DNA from: Methylocystaceae bacterium | Lineage (GTDB): Bacteria; Pseudomonadota; Alphaproteobacteria; Rhodospirillales; Terasakiellaceae | Assembly (NCBI GenBank): GCA_013373205.1 | Contig: JABXIG010000003.1 | Span: 1,095,853 to 1,159,852 of the forward strand | DNA length: 64,000 nt | Direction: 5' to 3' | Shown: one piece after another, positions 52,001 to 56,455 of the stretch | Layout: each line of letters starts with the position of its first letter | Position numbering within the stretch: the stretch's first letter is position 1 | Notes under the pieces: generated by a model | What the model was told of the DNA's origin: nothing | The model's database searches: none | The model's input: the letters and a program-made list of their open reading frames with translations, nothing else | Made by a program: the position numbers and the translations under genes

Positions 52001-53104
52001 ATCAGGACCGCGAAGCTCGTTATCTAAATCTTTCAAAAACTTAAGTAAATCAAACTCAACGATTTGAACCTGCTGCTGCAAGTCTGCCAAACTATCCAAA
52101 AAGTCGCCATCGGCCGAATTCGTTTCGACCTCTGCAGTATCCGTATTATTATTATCAATCTTGTCTTGTGCTTGCTGGGCAGCACTGGCCAAAGCTTCAG
52201 AGATAAGACCTGCGGCTCCCATGATTGAGACAGAAGCCCCACCTAGCGCAACCAGCGTTTCCATATCAGCCACGGATACGGGGCTTAAGCCACCAGTGGA
52301 ACTGCTCACCAGTTGATTGGCCTGGTTCAGCGTAATGGTTTGACCGTTGGGCGCAGTAATGGAAATCTCACCGACTTGTCCGTTACCTTCTTCGATCAAG
52401 GCCACATCCGTCTGTGCCCCACCCTTGACGATCCCGCCCGTTCCGCGGATACCGATGGTCGCAACCGGGGTGGTGATTTGCATGGCGTCGGGGTTGACTT
52501 TGGCAACCGCACCGGACACGAAAGTCATCGCCCCGGTCAGGATCGTCAAGCCAACGGCACCATCATCACCAGCAGGGTCATAGACCATTTCATCCAGAAT
52601 CATGCGGCCATCTTCACCCAAGGCAAAGGTGGTTTCATCGGCAAAAACCACACCGACCGCACCACCTGCTTCGGTCACAAGTTCATCACCCTGATAAACC
52701 GCATCACCTGTGGCCAGTTCTACACGGTTTCCATCAACGCGAATGGCAAAAACAGGACCTTCGGCCGTTTCTACCGTACCGATGGGCTCGGCTGTTGCGT
52801 TTCCTTGTTGGGCAACCTGATTAGGGGCAAGGGGGCCGACTAGTTTTGTGACAATGCCTGCGGGCAAGACGACATTATCAGCAAATCCGATTTCCGGCTG
52901 AATTTCGGCGGCAAAGTAATTTTCGACCAAATGGGTTTCACCCGTATTGGACTGAATGAGGAGATCTGGCCCGGCCCGATCAAACTGCGCATTAGCTAAT
53001 TTGAAATCCGGCGGCAACACAACCTTAGAGTTGTCAGCCGTCCACACAAAATCGGCAGTACGAGAATCCCCGGACTGACCGTTACCACGATCGAAATAAT
53101 TCAT
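31052..53104 (-). CDS. Giant (7,350-residue) FecR/coiled-coil/cadherin-like/LamG/RTX adhesin, type I secreted
   Basis: Approximate domain order (residues): N-terminal cap 1-100 (GPDLLIQSNTGETHLVENYF); FecR-like 105-275; alanine-rich, largely helical region 300-2940; cadherin/VCBS-like repeats with NDAP linkers 2942-3750; propeller-like repeats 3760-4120; cadherin-like 4124-4415; LamG 4415-4620; cadherin-like to 4760; RTX array 4762-5262; TolB-like propeller 5266-5680; RTX-type module to 5830; three LamG domains 5840-6470; cadherin-like to 6660; RTX arrays 6666-7220; C-terminal type I secretion region to 7350. I noticed no Cys, as usual for such exports. There is no signal peptide; export would be by an ABC type I system, not encoded here. 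Known relatives are LapA/Bap-type surface adhesins. Target and retention mode are inference. Confidence 0.93.
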   Translation of the reverse strand: MNYFDRGNGQSGDSRTADFVWTADNSKVVLPPDFKLANAQFDRAGPDLLIQSNTGETHLVENYFAAEIQPEIGFADNVVLPAGIVTKLVGPLAPNQVAQQGNATAEPIGTVETAEGPVFAIRVDGNRVELATGDAVYQGDELVTEAGGAVGVVFADETTFALGEDGRMILDEMVYDPAGDDGAVGLTILTGAMTFVSGAVAKVNPDAMQITTPVATIGIRGTGGIVKGGAQTDVALIEEGNGQVGEISITAPNGQTITLNQANQLVSSSTGGLSPVSVADMETLVALGGASVSIMGAAGLISEALASAAQQAQDKIDNNNTDTAEVETNSADGDFLDSLADLQQQVQIVEFDLLKFLKDLDNELRGPDIGKIIKDFGEYDTAEALLAEAISLANSATTVAADAETKVQNATDETTAANKLAAIGVTDTAAVIDVVYAGFDSFGSALAVSASASSVAELATAALYTTGEGVSGAELERLATEIKAAADAALLAAQRIDKVIDAVISAAEEMINEIINNYSTILTNDGGGNLDQALQNYASTYDDDKINTYLAGEDFTLSDVGTFLDGVTTAISGAATEISDIQTSRGDANFLSGFNSVISEASTFITNADTTATTAASALIIDDASTAKTNAASARTSGLNFESLLSTFKEGALATYKSAQLSNVNARVADTLASGEVQNSTAQTALGTTTSTYKATSNSGPAGDDYMSGATEQKLYGADWDSGVTDNKTVLADGDNADKTDGSEGAVASTAATYDAEKTDLETAITNLQTASGNVLSPLIEWAKAEAKLTVLTNRSGEALDNVQAYAIDEIEVASENFIDMVGFSVGKLQSAFTQAQGQLVGDEPTSMTAAGDKLTALKSALTTLSTSVDGISAYEEVAADNPTKAELQQMVDDALAVGTLIEEVKAALTTASGDLSGETMAKSYVDALNIAVSSVETAFDTAMVQLDQGIDFDTTGADDLSVGNSATIITTATGEVDQAITAMNTAMDDIASALQTLSDSFSANTVLAQNAQDVSTQADNAKSLNDFAKSLTDLWESAFTTANDQRETAATDFTTKETAYNNALAAEEAARVALVGDNSTDGALKEFQDASTAKYEADKTFAYDEAYLDVGRAVAEDRAEKFIEQQETTVDNALTSALAAVESAKAASAAAQSASTVENNDPAVTAQAQTDAAAAKAAAATALVDAQAAIARVQSMRDDPTAFNNLGKAAPDDISERFDALSSKFDALKSIAAVDGATYKDLDGSTQTFGSDGTVQKHAEAVDAYDTLADLRAAGGNPTDVTNAENAATTAASEVASAEVTEAAERAAASENVAVSAVKLGTTSDTVVNATDAAAETQSGGVDVVPDSVQSQVQALVDQIATERTTLQGHKDAVTAAKNSIVVGTSTSEEAKAAAQTADTAAQQAQTVANNILSLSKQASSLVVAWAVAEVSSQLAIAQAAQAAAAQANATLETAYNDININYSTQTVTQAAVDSVQNLVENTITPQAAIVENQIAIANAAFEAAKLALQIGRQGSGDYGQFAVDLQKAADNVGLARQAASVTENTSESAQANLATAELSQTLIETLLQARQDREEAEAAAQAAADQAAQDAQDALDAQEAAQATADAEAETAASAQADIAAAKAALAQTYAEAAQEAAIQANLTEAAEQYDLASKAAQEASAAAASAAELAAGHGSTALGYATAASASSSEAEASLAVALAAKETASNSATAATTWRTGAASTAVEDTQDAVDAVSGANGLVVRANANAENAINAVNVAKFGNGADKVGAIQLQVDAASAKAAWDSQIESEANAVSRLVSEMSKEGIVNSGTSSAYTVAEIEVLDAAGLDGLDLSAAGAKEIVLQIWVNALKTAMTATENAETAYNTANDAATAATNQVSVAEAEAAAALQAAVDAASQVADLVAKAAAAQATETLGRLAADLQAESTVDDVLDVMSASKASLNSATADDDATDVINAQYDILSGLTSVTVDTVTADDVTSAQAAYEAAQAALAKALSAKNNADTAEAILDDVDGAGSGTTSAIEQFYVDVTGLPGTPSIGTLDNYDAATHEWVYVSGTDFVIHVDSIAKYNSVLSSIDLAEKQASQITKTYNTLAAKVEEAAQALETVLSVKREADFISAGEVQDIKDGFVDAVERTEAATEKAVDSANSAIDSAKSAIDGVISLVDGASVDGSNVVTVTGDADLSAFLTTALQNLVAAAAKATQLSTDVDGWSTVDNDLTNPTDQEVSDIIADLGTVVSDMATIVTNVSDVLADLADGTYADDAAILALQAAQHAQNAIGEAESAATNLQTLRGNQTDLNNATSVEDALAELAPANAATADAKTAAQEAGSGATSTGQIADIQQTQSEQAAEAAAQAARQADYDAVIAARDSVSAVATAARADADAAKAAYDNALADLSSATTQAANATTAATFSGSTFSDQQVKTTVEQANTAAQRALGADSNNADAQNVTSEVAKAKAAWLAAESAANSAETAYSAIETAVTNATTALDAGNSVSQYRQTAETNVKTLVDENEIADTQRQLAQEAETAVDTAATRVATQSQKAIDNREIYDVSDSVATLSSNAEDQVDTGLSALTTLKSARTSAVTQAQTAATNAQSASTKAAAVTDEAGAAALDVSTELANAQAAQTAATNSATTAANNLSTIQNAYDQAVLDRDAAQAIVDNAGSDANAFAQAELTAAKAAVTELAALLQEATNINAEAQAAATQVGNSVSAIEAINGDLEEVLAQASAAKEQAIAAYDSEADTAAATAQQSATRAQELADEVSDNGVGLYNDAKTLAASTNASIQSWLDDTDLQDTLLTNLGATDYNALKSAVEALQDNVDATANNLNAKLDSAYGEVTTALTASTTAATAAQGFADQTHTEIDDARTAAQNARSQATVAETNASVIDAQRAVIQGLYNDIKSVQEGFAQYKSEVDAQIALAVAQAEAEATPEAYDDTITGVDEDTSEVINLFSADNSDHADGRVDGGAIQLETVSDPEHGTVEIIDAAAGTVRYIPDPDYSGSDSFTYTISNGNGKFASATVSVTVDPINDAPIAVNDFSSIANETSAVDVRVLLNDTDVDGDAVSIHGVIGDGTAATVDTDGSVTIYELDSNGVSTGKVLGTATWAAGSSIIKFTPAANVFDYLAKGETETFTFEYKISDGTTESTPGEITITVTGENDAPTLEYSSPLSPTFTEDGGAITVFNAATLNVIDVDGDTIESATIEIDGFTANDVLSFTGQGGVTGSYDSATGKLVLTDGGSSATNADFEAVIKSIQFNNTSDTPDTTARTITAKINDGTLFSTEISETVSLTAVNDAPVIVDNAVIPDLNAIEEDDTDPAGTTVSELLSQLDVSDADGDAIGIAITDAPSTNGVWEYYDTVGSTWTVMSSLSQTNSLLLDTTSQIRFVPNANYSGSENITFRLWDGSVGSNQTFVDANATGFGGTGAYSADSVTATIEVTGINDAPIINYSPSIAFNGFVEDTGSGISAPINFIDPSGISILDADGDPIQSATIAISNFAENPGFETEDILTITPQNGVTGTYDATTGLLVLTDESGTATNADFIAVIGSVQYQNTSNNPTSVSRQIEITVNDGLLDSNVLTETVSVMSMNDAPYVTDAAVVPTLTSINEDTLDTSGTLVSDLLSQLDANDYEGDPIGIAVINTNSPNGVWQYFRTATSEWTDMSGLNENGAKLLDPTSQIRFVPNADYSGTETLQFRLWDGTEGANQEIYDISNNGGSGDMNAFGSDIISANLDVNAVNDAPELNNPAPEEIVNTTVPGSAIATTDDFMRMESHVDGSYGVFWLQKVSGYDQLLGRLYDNGGQPIGDQFVVNQALLSTADIGFMDVTVAEDGGYMVTYDGGSMINVVAVSATGTVSAPFSLNSATSYKPSIVSLGDVQSDGKEEFVVISRDTSAAHNEGLTIQVFSDDGTIVSGPTTAPQNGTWQVAQDVIDLGNGRFAVLYGDQVGGEWDLAYTVYDYDNLTTPVVAHTSVISGAGSLTSTAGTVVGAFAWVQENPDTSLSHKVMLINSDGTLATTPIQVNTSEIDSGDPTVAQMTDGSWVVVWKGMDGAGGYDIVGQRIDASGNLLGNEFMVNSDYAGNQSFPQIAATADGKFVVTWLDENNQDTEQRTFTIEGSDTPLPLNQIDGIEDTPLVLTEADLLAYFSDADGNTLSLVDVTFDGATITPVNGDYTFTPPQDFFGNMPLEITVSDGTSSVTGTFNVNFEGVNDLPVDNGGTSLPGIEEGSSNNHITKAYLLANITDVDGDSLTVSNVVITTAGAHTITDLGAGVWAITPEAGFKGTLDISFDVFDGTDTITASIEQHVAGAPTDILLDTSTIDENTEGSIIGNLSAVDSDAGDTHTFVSLDPNFEVVNGNQLKLKDGVSLNYEGNEAGYLVGIEVTDSQNLTYTKNLQIVVEDLNDAVEVKPYFGSSLNMVGKEVHADLVQDTSGPVTMEVWFYHDSSGATEKTLVGNGTQGVNGYSISTYSGDAEEVYLNLDGVGSLYFEGVDIPDSSWNHIAVTYDGSSWSAYFNGVSVQLDGSMDGIDNTATPITPTGDTYMGVDFDGRLDEVRIWDTARTQTEIADTMTETLGGEELNLKAVWSFDDYEGSTVFDRATGDGAQNGILYNTGTQAVITTDDFDYVEGHLVETFKFTSNSEYAMYENLFGDLKLVDEDSTTEELTVTFSVSDGFLSFDETVANVTSVSGNGSSNLSLTGSIEEINNYVLNGNLYYSASSTGPFSGEFTIVINDNDPTSPTTTTKTIAYTVDVFSGTSITGTAGMDMIAGNEGDDILIANSAGDTLFGSYGDDHLIAGGANTTLMGGAGDDFIEIQAGAQGGNFINGEGDSRGGMQGQEEQPLNITYLPLEADLNYDVLSYEDLSGAGITVDFDSGNVTGSGGIDSISDIDFVIGTNQSDTYYGGYESAFAGMDGVDTYYGGYGIEELRFDKESGGSGINVNLQTAAITDTYGNVEVYSYTDDSDAIERIRGSIYADTITGSDAAWAERFSGMDGADTIDGGAGLDDMIDYSRDISGVTVDLGNEYATDGWGNTDRLYNLEHVRGSQYADTIYGYTIGTDTYNVYYGLAGNDVFNGDGGTDNYDVVSYEKDMWYEAFNGIEVTADSATQYTVTDGFGDVDTLNDIDRIHGTMFDDTFYGGDGVDTFRALAGNDYFDGGNGLYDEVDYRGNATEAGAYVDLKNNFAIDNFGDRDTLLNIERVRGSYFDDTLIGNDENNRLRGYDGNDNLVGGGGSDSLEGGSGDDILIGGEATNPAIVAFTVDGNTTDSASSSSVLSSNGLWMAFSSASTDSLVDGSILSGQTVVYLKNMTTGEISYVSEDVNGSLSSGETVFGVSDDGRYILFNSIASDLNNAQDSDINRDLYLKDMQTGTVSVVNTNSSGSKATAYDYDYAELSADGSSVIFQATQSDIPGEAGTTTTIYHKDVSGIDPNTGALTNVTSDDLGSIINTGSVNITFGLSADGSTVVFSHNGITPLISGLTGGENYIYKKNILTDTIEVVSLDENGSSITANSGMFNNVSMSSDARFIVFVADANNIVGTTTGTQIYLRDTQTNVTTLVSENAEGVVASGASFGDVTAVSDDGRFVVFSSTSNTLVDDDTNAMEDVFVKDMLTGEIERLNVLLTGEEAMGGASRVLSMTADGSAITFVSDASNLDIDDYNSEPDTFLVLNPFVAGVADGADTLIGGAGTDIIEGGDGADVIVYDDWTDSYYTSFSDKAIDVLTDFTDQEDILRLNGADGYSYDPTVFGDFADMVEAINAMSSDPAADRIYFFTIAGDGYIHVKGSGSGTTDYSGLTVSFKGLTDPISLSSFESGVTTVNHPPQVLGMEIPAVAMDFDGMNSFVDAGRGIADSYDIFSDLTLETWVKVNDLSNSPSLIRFGGAGETAAENVLYQVYIDATGDVHYFHEYGEGEDIDLVFDTNLAINEWHHLSMVRDFNDAGQSTVELFMDGVSVGTQTFELSEAPSSAMDASLSLGAAELGINTLDGSIADVRIWSEARTATQVEDGYNHQLASPETESSLVANWTFDEVANDTEYVVDHSSNANHIRVFDSLTFDGVDDAAVTLGTATIQDHAISAWVNTDVASDMTVVSGGTASTYFELSIMSDGRLHAYLYDTATGAKDYYATGYGLNDGNWHNIGYSFDNSTNALELYIDGAVVPGGSITIDQDDTIVFNVDSGLNFGEDTNGTNSFAGEISEVGAYGDALSATDFTSIYNNGIESVGALNLGTWRFDDGEGYNVANDSYGAPLGDANIIGMSPGTETWNNVTPTINNYPQVSLDLNDGTGVDLGTITPSSGDVTVSAWINPSDLYSSEQSIFSLGGTAFEFKLTNNGDIEISLDNGNHTLTTNYWGDPGEWMNVTATYDATSGEAVIYINGEHANSYNIGNYNMASNPMSAIIGSGFEGAMGELQYWTTALSAQDVNDVIHGDVDINDTFLEGYWLMDDGAGTQVVDATSHGHDGSINSPYAWNPALPTLVMDSLEVQEDTPFNSALVVNDMEGDAVSFLLQSTPTSGTAILNDDGSFTYTPNENVTGADSFVIRVSDDQGNFTDYTVNVNIVDHNEDPNAVYDQFNVTQDQSKTITVADLIANDSDQDGDSIDVTAVYGTSNGTIVDNGDGTWTYTPNPGYVGYDSLDYTLSDGAGGFTTGYIQLSIGQPPITGTSADETLTGTAQDDLIDAQEGNDTVVSSTGNDTIEGGLGTDMMDYSTATGAVNADYSTGMVDKGADGQDMLSGFENMNGSNFGDTFHGSIENNFVNGRGGDDTLIGGDGDDTLLGGAGNDTLIGESGNDDLQGSDSDDFLFGGLGADQLSTGTGMDIVKYTDSFESNTTTFDTITDFDTSVDVLSFVNADHLSFHGDLGNLSDTLANMIAAVEANAMIPTDSFVSFNDGTNSYVYAKVDNTGDTYDGFLVQLTGVVALSSSNFSLLGYVPDQTILGTSGSDSLLGTDGADMILGLEGDDTLNGGLGDDVLDGGLGNDTLYGGAGRDFFDISAGDDYINGGDGTTDTEIDSVSFAAAEAATTIDLSNNTSSTTINAIVSTTALYGIERVEGSDYNDTIIADDNGNTIDGGAGNDTITGGTGNDMVTGGDAADVINTGSGDDTVWDSSGIDIVNGGDGIDLISFDTQDNTHGVNFDLSIEGNGSIGDTGDQTVNIYFGNIDIAGFENVEGSVFGDMITGDSNDNIIDGLEGIDTLTGGAGNDTLIGGVEGDTLTGGDGADIFRYEDMGDIWNMTLQANEADIITDFVSGGDLLQFNKFGFDNMDALSDGVLSAANFEISATTPTDGSITNAGPTFIFVDDGVPDANYTSLYYDADGSGTTYQSTKIAEFTNDAVLTKDDITLTST
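31440..33110 (-). repeat. C-terminal RTX nonapeptide arrays of the adhesin
   Basis: Codes for several blocks of GGxGxDxLx repeats (e.g. GGDGDDTLLGGAGNDTL, DGGLGNDTLYGGAGRDFF, DGGAGNDTITGGTGNDM), separated by beta spacers. Such repeats fold into calcium-dependent beta rolls outside the cell and precede the type I secretion signal. Confidence 0.9.
37320..38820 (-). repeat. Internal RTX-related arrays of the adhesin
   Basis: Codes for diverged RTX units with long spacers: GNEGDDILIANSAGDTL, GMDGADTIDGGAGLDDM, GGNGLYDEVDYRGN, GGSGDDILIGGE, with recurring IERxRGSxxxDTxxG spacer elements about every 70-80 residues (HVRGSQYADTIYG, RIHGTMFDDTFYG, RVRGSYFDDTLIG). Confidence 0.82.
44285..52215 (-). 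other. Coding region of the ~2,600-residue alanine-rich helical stalk
   Basis: Residues about 297-2940 of the adhesin are dominated by Ala, Thr, Ser, Gln, Asp, Glu with almost no Pro/Gly over long stretches and heptad-like spacing (e.g. AQAAADQAAQDAQDALDAQE). A short non-helical island near residue 2049 contains GLPGTPSIGTLDNYD and HEWVYVSGTDFVIHV. No exact tandem repeat was seen; it looks diverged rather than recently amplified. On the DNA it explains the many long shadow ORFs. Confidence 0.8.
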
Positions 53105-53554
53105 AAGCTTGCCCGCCTACTAGATGTTAACCCATGCCCCTCAAAAGCAGGATATTGATATATTTTTATTGTTAAAATTTTATCAAATAAAACACACCAA
53201 AGGAAACAAGCATTTCAACAAGGATTTTTAATTATCCCTATTTCTTTTCAGGAAAATGAACAACGCCATAATGCATTGTATATAAACAATAAAAATTCAA
53301 AGGTTTTTTCTGAAAAACACACGGAATTTTCTAGATACTAGAAAATTATGTAATCAACTTTTAATTTCAGGGGGAATTTTGTGCGAATCTTTATATTTCA
53401 TTTTTTTGACGCCGAGCGAAAGAAAACCAACCAATTGGTCAGGTTTTGTGAAACAACAAGACTTTTTAGAAAGACCGAATTCTCTAGGTAATGCGTTTAA
53501 CGCGAAAATACTTCTTATAACTTGCAAAACAAATATCAACCTTAGGGTGATGAC
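53105..53554. other. 450-base AT-rich intergenic region upstream of the adhesin gene
   Basis: No gene seen. It must hold the adhesin promoter (leftward). A perfect inverted repeat lies at 53325-53347. The adhesin ATG is preceded only by a weak GGCGGG. No terminator is obvious for the serine dehydratase gene, which reads toward this gap. Confidence 0.6.
53325..53347. promoter_or_regulatory. Perfect 23-bp inverted repeat, candidate operator
   Basis: Arms AATTTTCTAG and CTAGAAAATT around a three-base centre ATA. It lies 220 bases upstream of the adhesin ATG and 208 bases past the sdaA stop. Short loop and lack of a T-run argue against a terminator; dimeric-regulator operator is the likeliest reading. 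Confidence 0.45.
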
Positions 53555-54967
53555 CTAACAAGCGACAATATTTACAGCCAAACCACCTTGCGAGGTTTCT
53601 TTATATTTGCTCTGCATGTCCTGTCCCGTTTGGCGCATCGTTTCGATAACCTTATCCAACGACACAAGATGAGTACCATCGCCACGCAATGCCAAACGAG
53701 AGGCATTAATCGCCTTCATCGCACCCATTGTATTTCGTTCAATACAAGGAATTTGCACTAAGCCACCAACGGGATCACATGTCAGGCCGAGATTATGTTC
53801 CATCCCGATTTCAGCTGCATTTTCAACCTGTTCGTTTGTCCCGCCCAAGGCTGCGGTTAACCCACCTGCTGCCATGGAACAGGCCACACCGACTTCGCCC
53901 TGACACCCCACTTCCGCGCCGGAAATAGATGCCCGTTTCTTATAAAGAACCCCGATAGCTCCTGCTGTTAGTAAAAATGTTTCTATACCCGCCTGATCTG
54001 CTTTAGGACAGAACCGTTCATAATAACGCAAAACCGCCGGAATAATCCCTGCTGCCCCGTTGGTTGGGGCTGTCACGATCCGGCCCCCTGCCGCATTTTC
54101 TTCATTCACCGCCAAGGCATAGAGATTTACCCAATCCATAACGGTTAAGGGATCACGTAATCCGGCCTCAGGCCGTTCTGTCAACTCCAGATACAGCTCG
54201 CGCGCACGACGTTTGACCTTAAACTTCCCCGGTAGCATACCCTGTTGTTCAATGCCGCGTTTGACGCAATCAGACATGGCTTGATGGATACGACCCAAGA
54301 ATTCTTTGGTTTCGGCAACGGGTCGCCAAGTGGATTCATTTTCCATCATCATTTCAGCGATACTCAGGCCTTTATCACGGCCCATCTTCAACAGTTCTTC
54401 ACCAGATGTAAAAGGATGAGGCAAGAGCACATTATCCCCACTATATTCCGCCCGGTTATGTTCGCCTTTAACAACAACAAAACCACCCCCAACAGAGAAA
54501 TATTCCTGCTGATGGATCATATCACCCATCTTATTGTAAGCAGCGATCCGCATGGCATTAGGGTGTTCCGGCATAACCTCATCATAATTAAAGATCAGAT
54601 GGTCCTTTTCGATAAAGTTAATTTTATGCTGATCAGCCAGTATCAAGTGATTATTTTCACGGATATCATTTAAAATTGCGGGAACCTCATCCGGATCGAC
54701 ACTGCGCGGTCGTTGACCACTTAATCCCAGCAAGACCGCATCATCTGTGTCATGCCCTTTTCCTGTAAGCGCCAGTGATCCGAACAGATCAATCCGCACG
54801 GACACCACTTTACTTAAATCCTCTTGTGCTATGAGGTCCTGACAAAAAAGATACCCTGCCCTCATGGGGCCCACGGTATGAGAACTGCTTGGTCCTATTC
54901 CGATACTAAAAAGATCGACCACACTCAGGTTGGTTTCTAACTGTTTTTGACGTTGATCGGCATTCAT
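53555..54967 (-). CDS. sdaA: L-serine ammonia-lyase (single-chain, 4Fe-4S type)
   Basis: A 470-residue enzyme converting L-serine to pyruvate and ammonia. N-terminal beta domain with [17 protein letters not shown]-terminal alpha domain with [16 protein letters not shown] and [18 protein letters not shown], which supply the Fe-S cysteines. AAGGAG sits ten bases before the ATG. A tandem glycine riboswitch occupies its leader, suggesting control by glycine: excess glycine is turned to serine by GlyA and then removed by this enzyme. Confidence 0.96.
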   Translation of the reverse strand: MNADQRQKQLETNLSVVDLFSIGIGPSSSHTVGPMRAGYLFCQDLIAQEDLSKVVSVRIDLFGSLALTGKGHDTDDAVLLGLSGQRPRSVDPDEVPAILNDIRENNHLILADQHKINFIEKDHLIFNYDEVMPEHPNAMRIAAYNKMGDMIHQQEYFSVGGGFVVVKGEHNRAEYSGDNVLLPHPFTSGEELLKMGRDKGLSIAEMMMENESTWRPVAETKEFLGRIHQAMSDCVKRGIEQQGMLPGKFKVKRRARELYLELTERPEAGLRDPLTVMDWVNLYALAVNEENAAGGRIVTAPTNGAAGIIPAVLRYYERFCPKADQAGIETFLLTAGAIGVLYKKRASISGAEVGCQGEVGVACSMAAGGLTAALGGTNEQVENAAEIGMEHNLGLTCDPVGGLVQIPCIERNTMGAMKAINASRLALRGDGTHLVSLDKVIETMRQTGQDMQSKYKETSQGGLAVNIVAC

Positions 54968-55000
54968 TAATTGGCACTCCTTAAATCAAAAGCTTTTAAG

Positions 55001-55200
55001 ATGTGCCCCCTCCGTCCTTCTGACCGAAACAATTTCCCCGTTCAGACTATTGCAAGATACGGGATTGACTTCGGTGGGATGATCTATACACCCTCTTTCC
55101 AGAGCCTTAAACCTAACATGATAACGGTGCCTCTAGAAGTTTATCGGGGCGATTGCTTCTTCGGCGTTGGTCACTACCACCAACTCTCTCATGCCGGCAT
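55001..55200 (-). promoter_or_regulatory. Tandem glycine riboswitch in the sdaA leader
   Basis: Read on the minus strand, aptamer 1 begins ATGAGAGAGTT, contains the core CGCCGAAGAAGCAA and closes near AAACTTCTAGAGGCACC. Aptamer 2 begins GGCTCTGGAAAGAGGG, contains CACCGAAG and closes with GGTCAGAAGGACGGAG. These match the two-aptamer glycine riboswitch in order and spacing. Downstream, GGCAC (55003-55007) can pair with GTGCC (54973-54977), which abuts the AAGGAG ribosome site, so translational control is plausible. No terminator hairpin with T-run is seen. Confidence 0.88.
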
Positions 55201-55243
55201 AAAAGGAATATTGAATTAATATAAAAGAAGAAAGTTGGTTTTA

Positions 55244-55720
55244 CTAGTCTTCAGAATGATATCGGGCTTCTATTTCTGTTGCATTTTTTCTAACCTTTGC
55301 CATCAGGTTACGTAATTGATCGCGCTCATCTTCAGAAAGACCTGCCAAAAGTTCTTCTTCCAACTGGCGGACTTTGGCGACCAGATCCTGAAAGACCAAC
55401 TGACCAGAGCGTGTCAATTGTAGCGCAACTTTGCGCCGATCATTTTCATCCACACGGCGCTCCAGATATCCCGCTTTGGTCAACCCTGCAATTGCCCGGC
55501 TGACGCGAACCTTATCGATACTGGACCGTTTGACAATTTCGCCCGCTGATAAAGGCTGTTCATTGCCCAAAACCGCCATGGCCCGCCATTCAGATACGGT
55601 TATGTTGTATTCTCTTTCATAAATGTTCGATACAGACTGGCTGACAGCACGGTAATAAATACGTACCAAATATGGAAAGAAACTTTCCAACTGAAAAGCA
55701 TCCAAAGGCCCTTTTTTCAT
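55244..55720 (-). CDS. MarR-family transcriptional regulator
   Basis: A 158-residue winged-helix protein: LSAGEIVKRSSIDKVRVSRAIAGLTKAGYLERR is the HTH and DENDRRKVALQLTRSG the wing with the conserved DxRR. Divergent from the VOC/monooxygenase/DUF2783 operon with a gap of about 170 bases, so it most likely represses that operon in response to an aromatic ligand. Its 3' side runs toward the glycine riboswitch, but sdaA has its own leader. Confidence 0.93.
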   Translation of the reverse strand: MKKGPLDAFQLESFFPYLVRIYYRAVSQSVSNIYEREYNITVSEWRAMAVLGNEQPLSAGEIVKRSSIDKVRVSRAIAGLTKAGYLERRVDENDRRKVALQLTRSGQLVFQDLVAKVRQLEEELLAGLSEDERDQLRNLMAKVRKNATEIEARYHSED

Positions 55721-55893
55721 AACTCTTTCCCGAGATTTTTTAAATTAGTTTCATTCATAACCATTTAAGAACAGCACGCGCCCAAGTGCAAGTTTTTTTG
55801 AGAAACTGCATTTTTTTCTTGATTAGTTACAATTGCAACCTTTATAGTTTCATTTGTAACTTATTTGGCAGGGGAGCCATAGGGAGGAAACAA

Positions 55894-56430
55894 ATGACAA
55901 TTCAAAAAATTCACCACGTTGCCTATCGTTGTAAAGATGCGAAAGAAACAGTGGAATGGTATCAAAAATATTTGGATATGGATTTCGTACTGGCAATTGC
56001 TGAAAACGAAGTCCCATCGACAAAAGAACCTGACCCGTACATGCATATCTTTTTAGATGCGGGTAACGGCAACATTCTGGCTTTCTTTGAATTACCAAAT
56101 TCACCAGAAATGGGCCGTGATGAAAACACACCGGCCTGGTGTCAACACATCGCCTTTCAGGTTACGGATTTGGATGAACTGATGTCGATCAAAGCCAAAC
56201 TGGAAGCGGACAAAATCGAGGTTGTTGGCCCCACGGATCACACCCTCTTTCAATCTATTTATTTCTTCGATCCCAGCGGTCATCGTCTTGAATTAGCAGC
56301 CAATACAGACACACCGGACATGCACAAACGTCTGGATGATGTGAAATGGGACATGCTTGAAGAATGGTCCAAAACCAAACGCGCGCCAGAACATGCAAAA
56401 TGGATGCATGAAAAAGAATTCAACGCCTAA
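55894..56430 (+). CDS. VOC-superfamily (glyoxalase/ring-cleavage dioxygenase-like) protein
   Basis: A 178-residue VOC fold with paired beta-alpha-beta modules: IQKIHHVAYRCKDAKETVEWY and WCQHIAFQVTDLDELM, plus FFDPSGHRLELAANT at the end. Metal ligands would be the His in each module start and the Glu in HRLELA. Start set at the ATG behind AGGGAGG; an upstream in-frame TTG is rejected. First gene of an operon with an FAD monooxygenase, so a role in aromatic ring opening or intermediate isomerisation is likely. Confidence 0.88.
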   Translation: MTIQKIHHVAYRCKDAKETVEWYQKYLDMDFVLAIAENEVPSTKEPDPYMHIFLDAGNGNILAFFELPNSPEMGRDENTPAWCQHIAFQVTDLDELMSIKAKLEADKIEVVGPTDHTLFQSIYFFDPSGHRLELAANTDTPDMHKRLDDVKWDMLEEWSKTKRAPEHAKWMHEKEFNA

Positions 56431-56455
56431 GAGCTACTCACAGGGAGAGATCATA

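Noticed and set aside
31052-53104. Possible assembly artefact or polyketide/NRPS-type megagene
   Set aside because: The frame is open throughout with a sensible domain order and a type I secretion C-terminus; no enzymatic megasynthase motifs.
54971-55219. 82-residue plus-strand ORF upstream of sdaA
   Set aside because: It is the antisense of the tandem glycine riboswitch and has no recognisable protein features.
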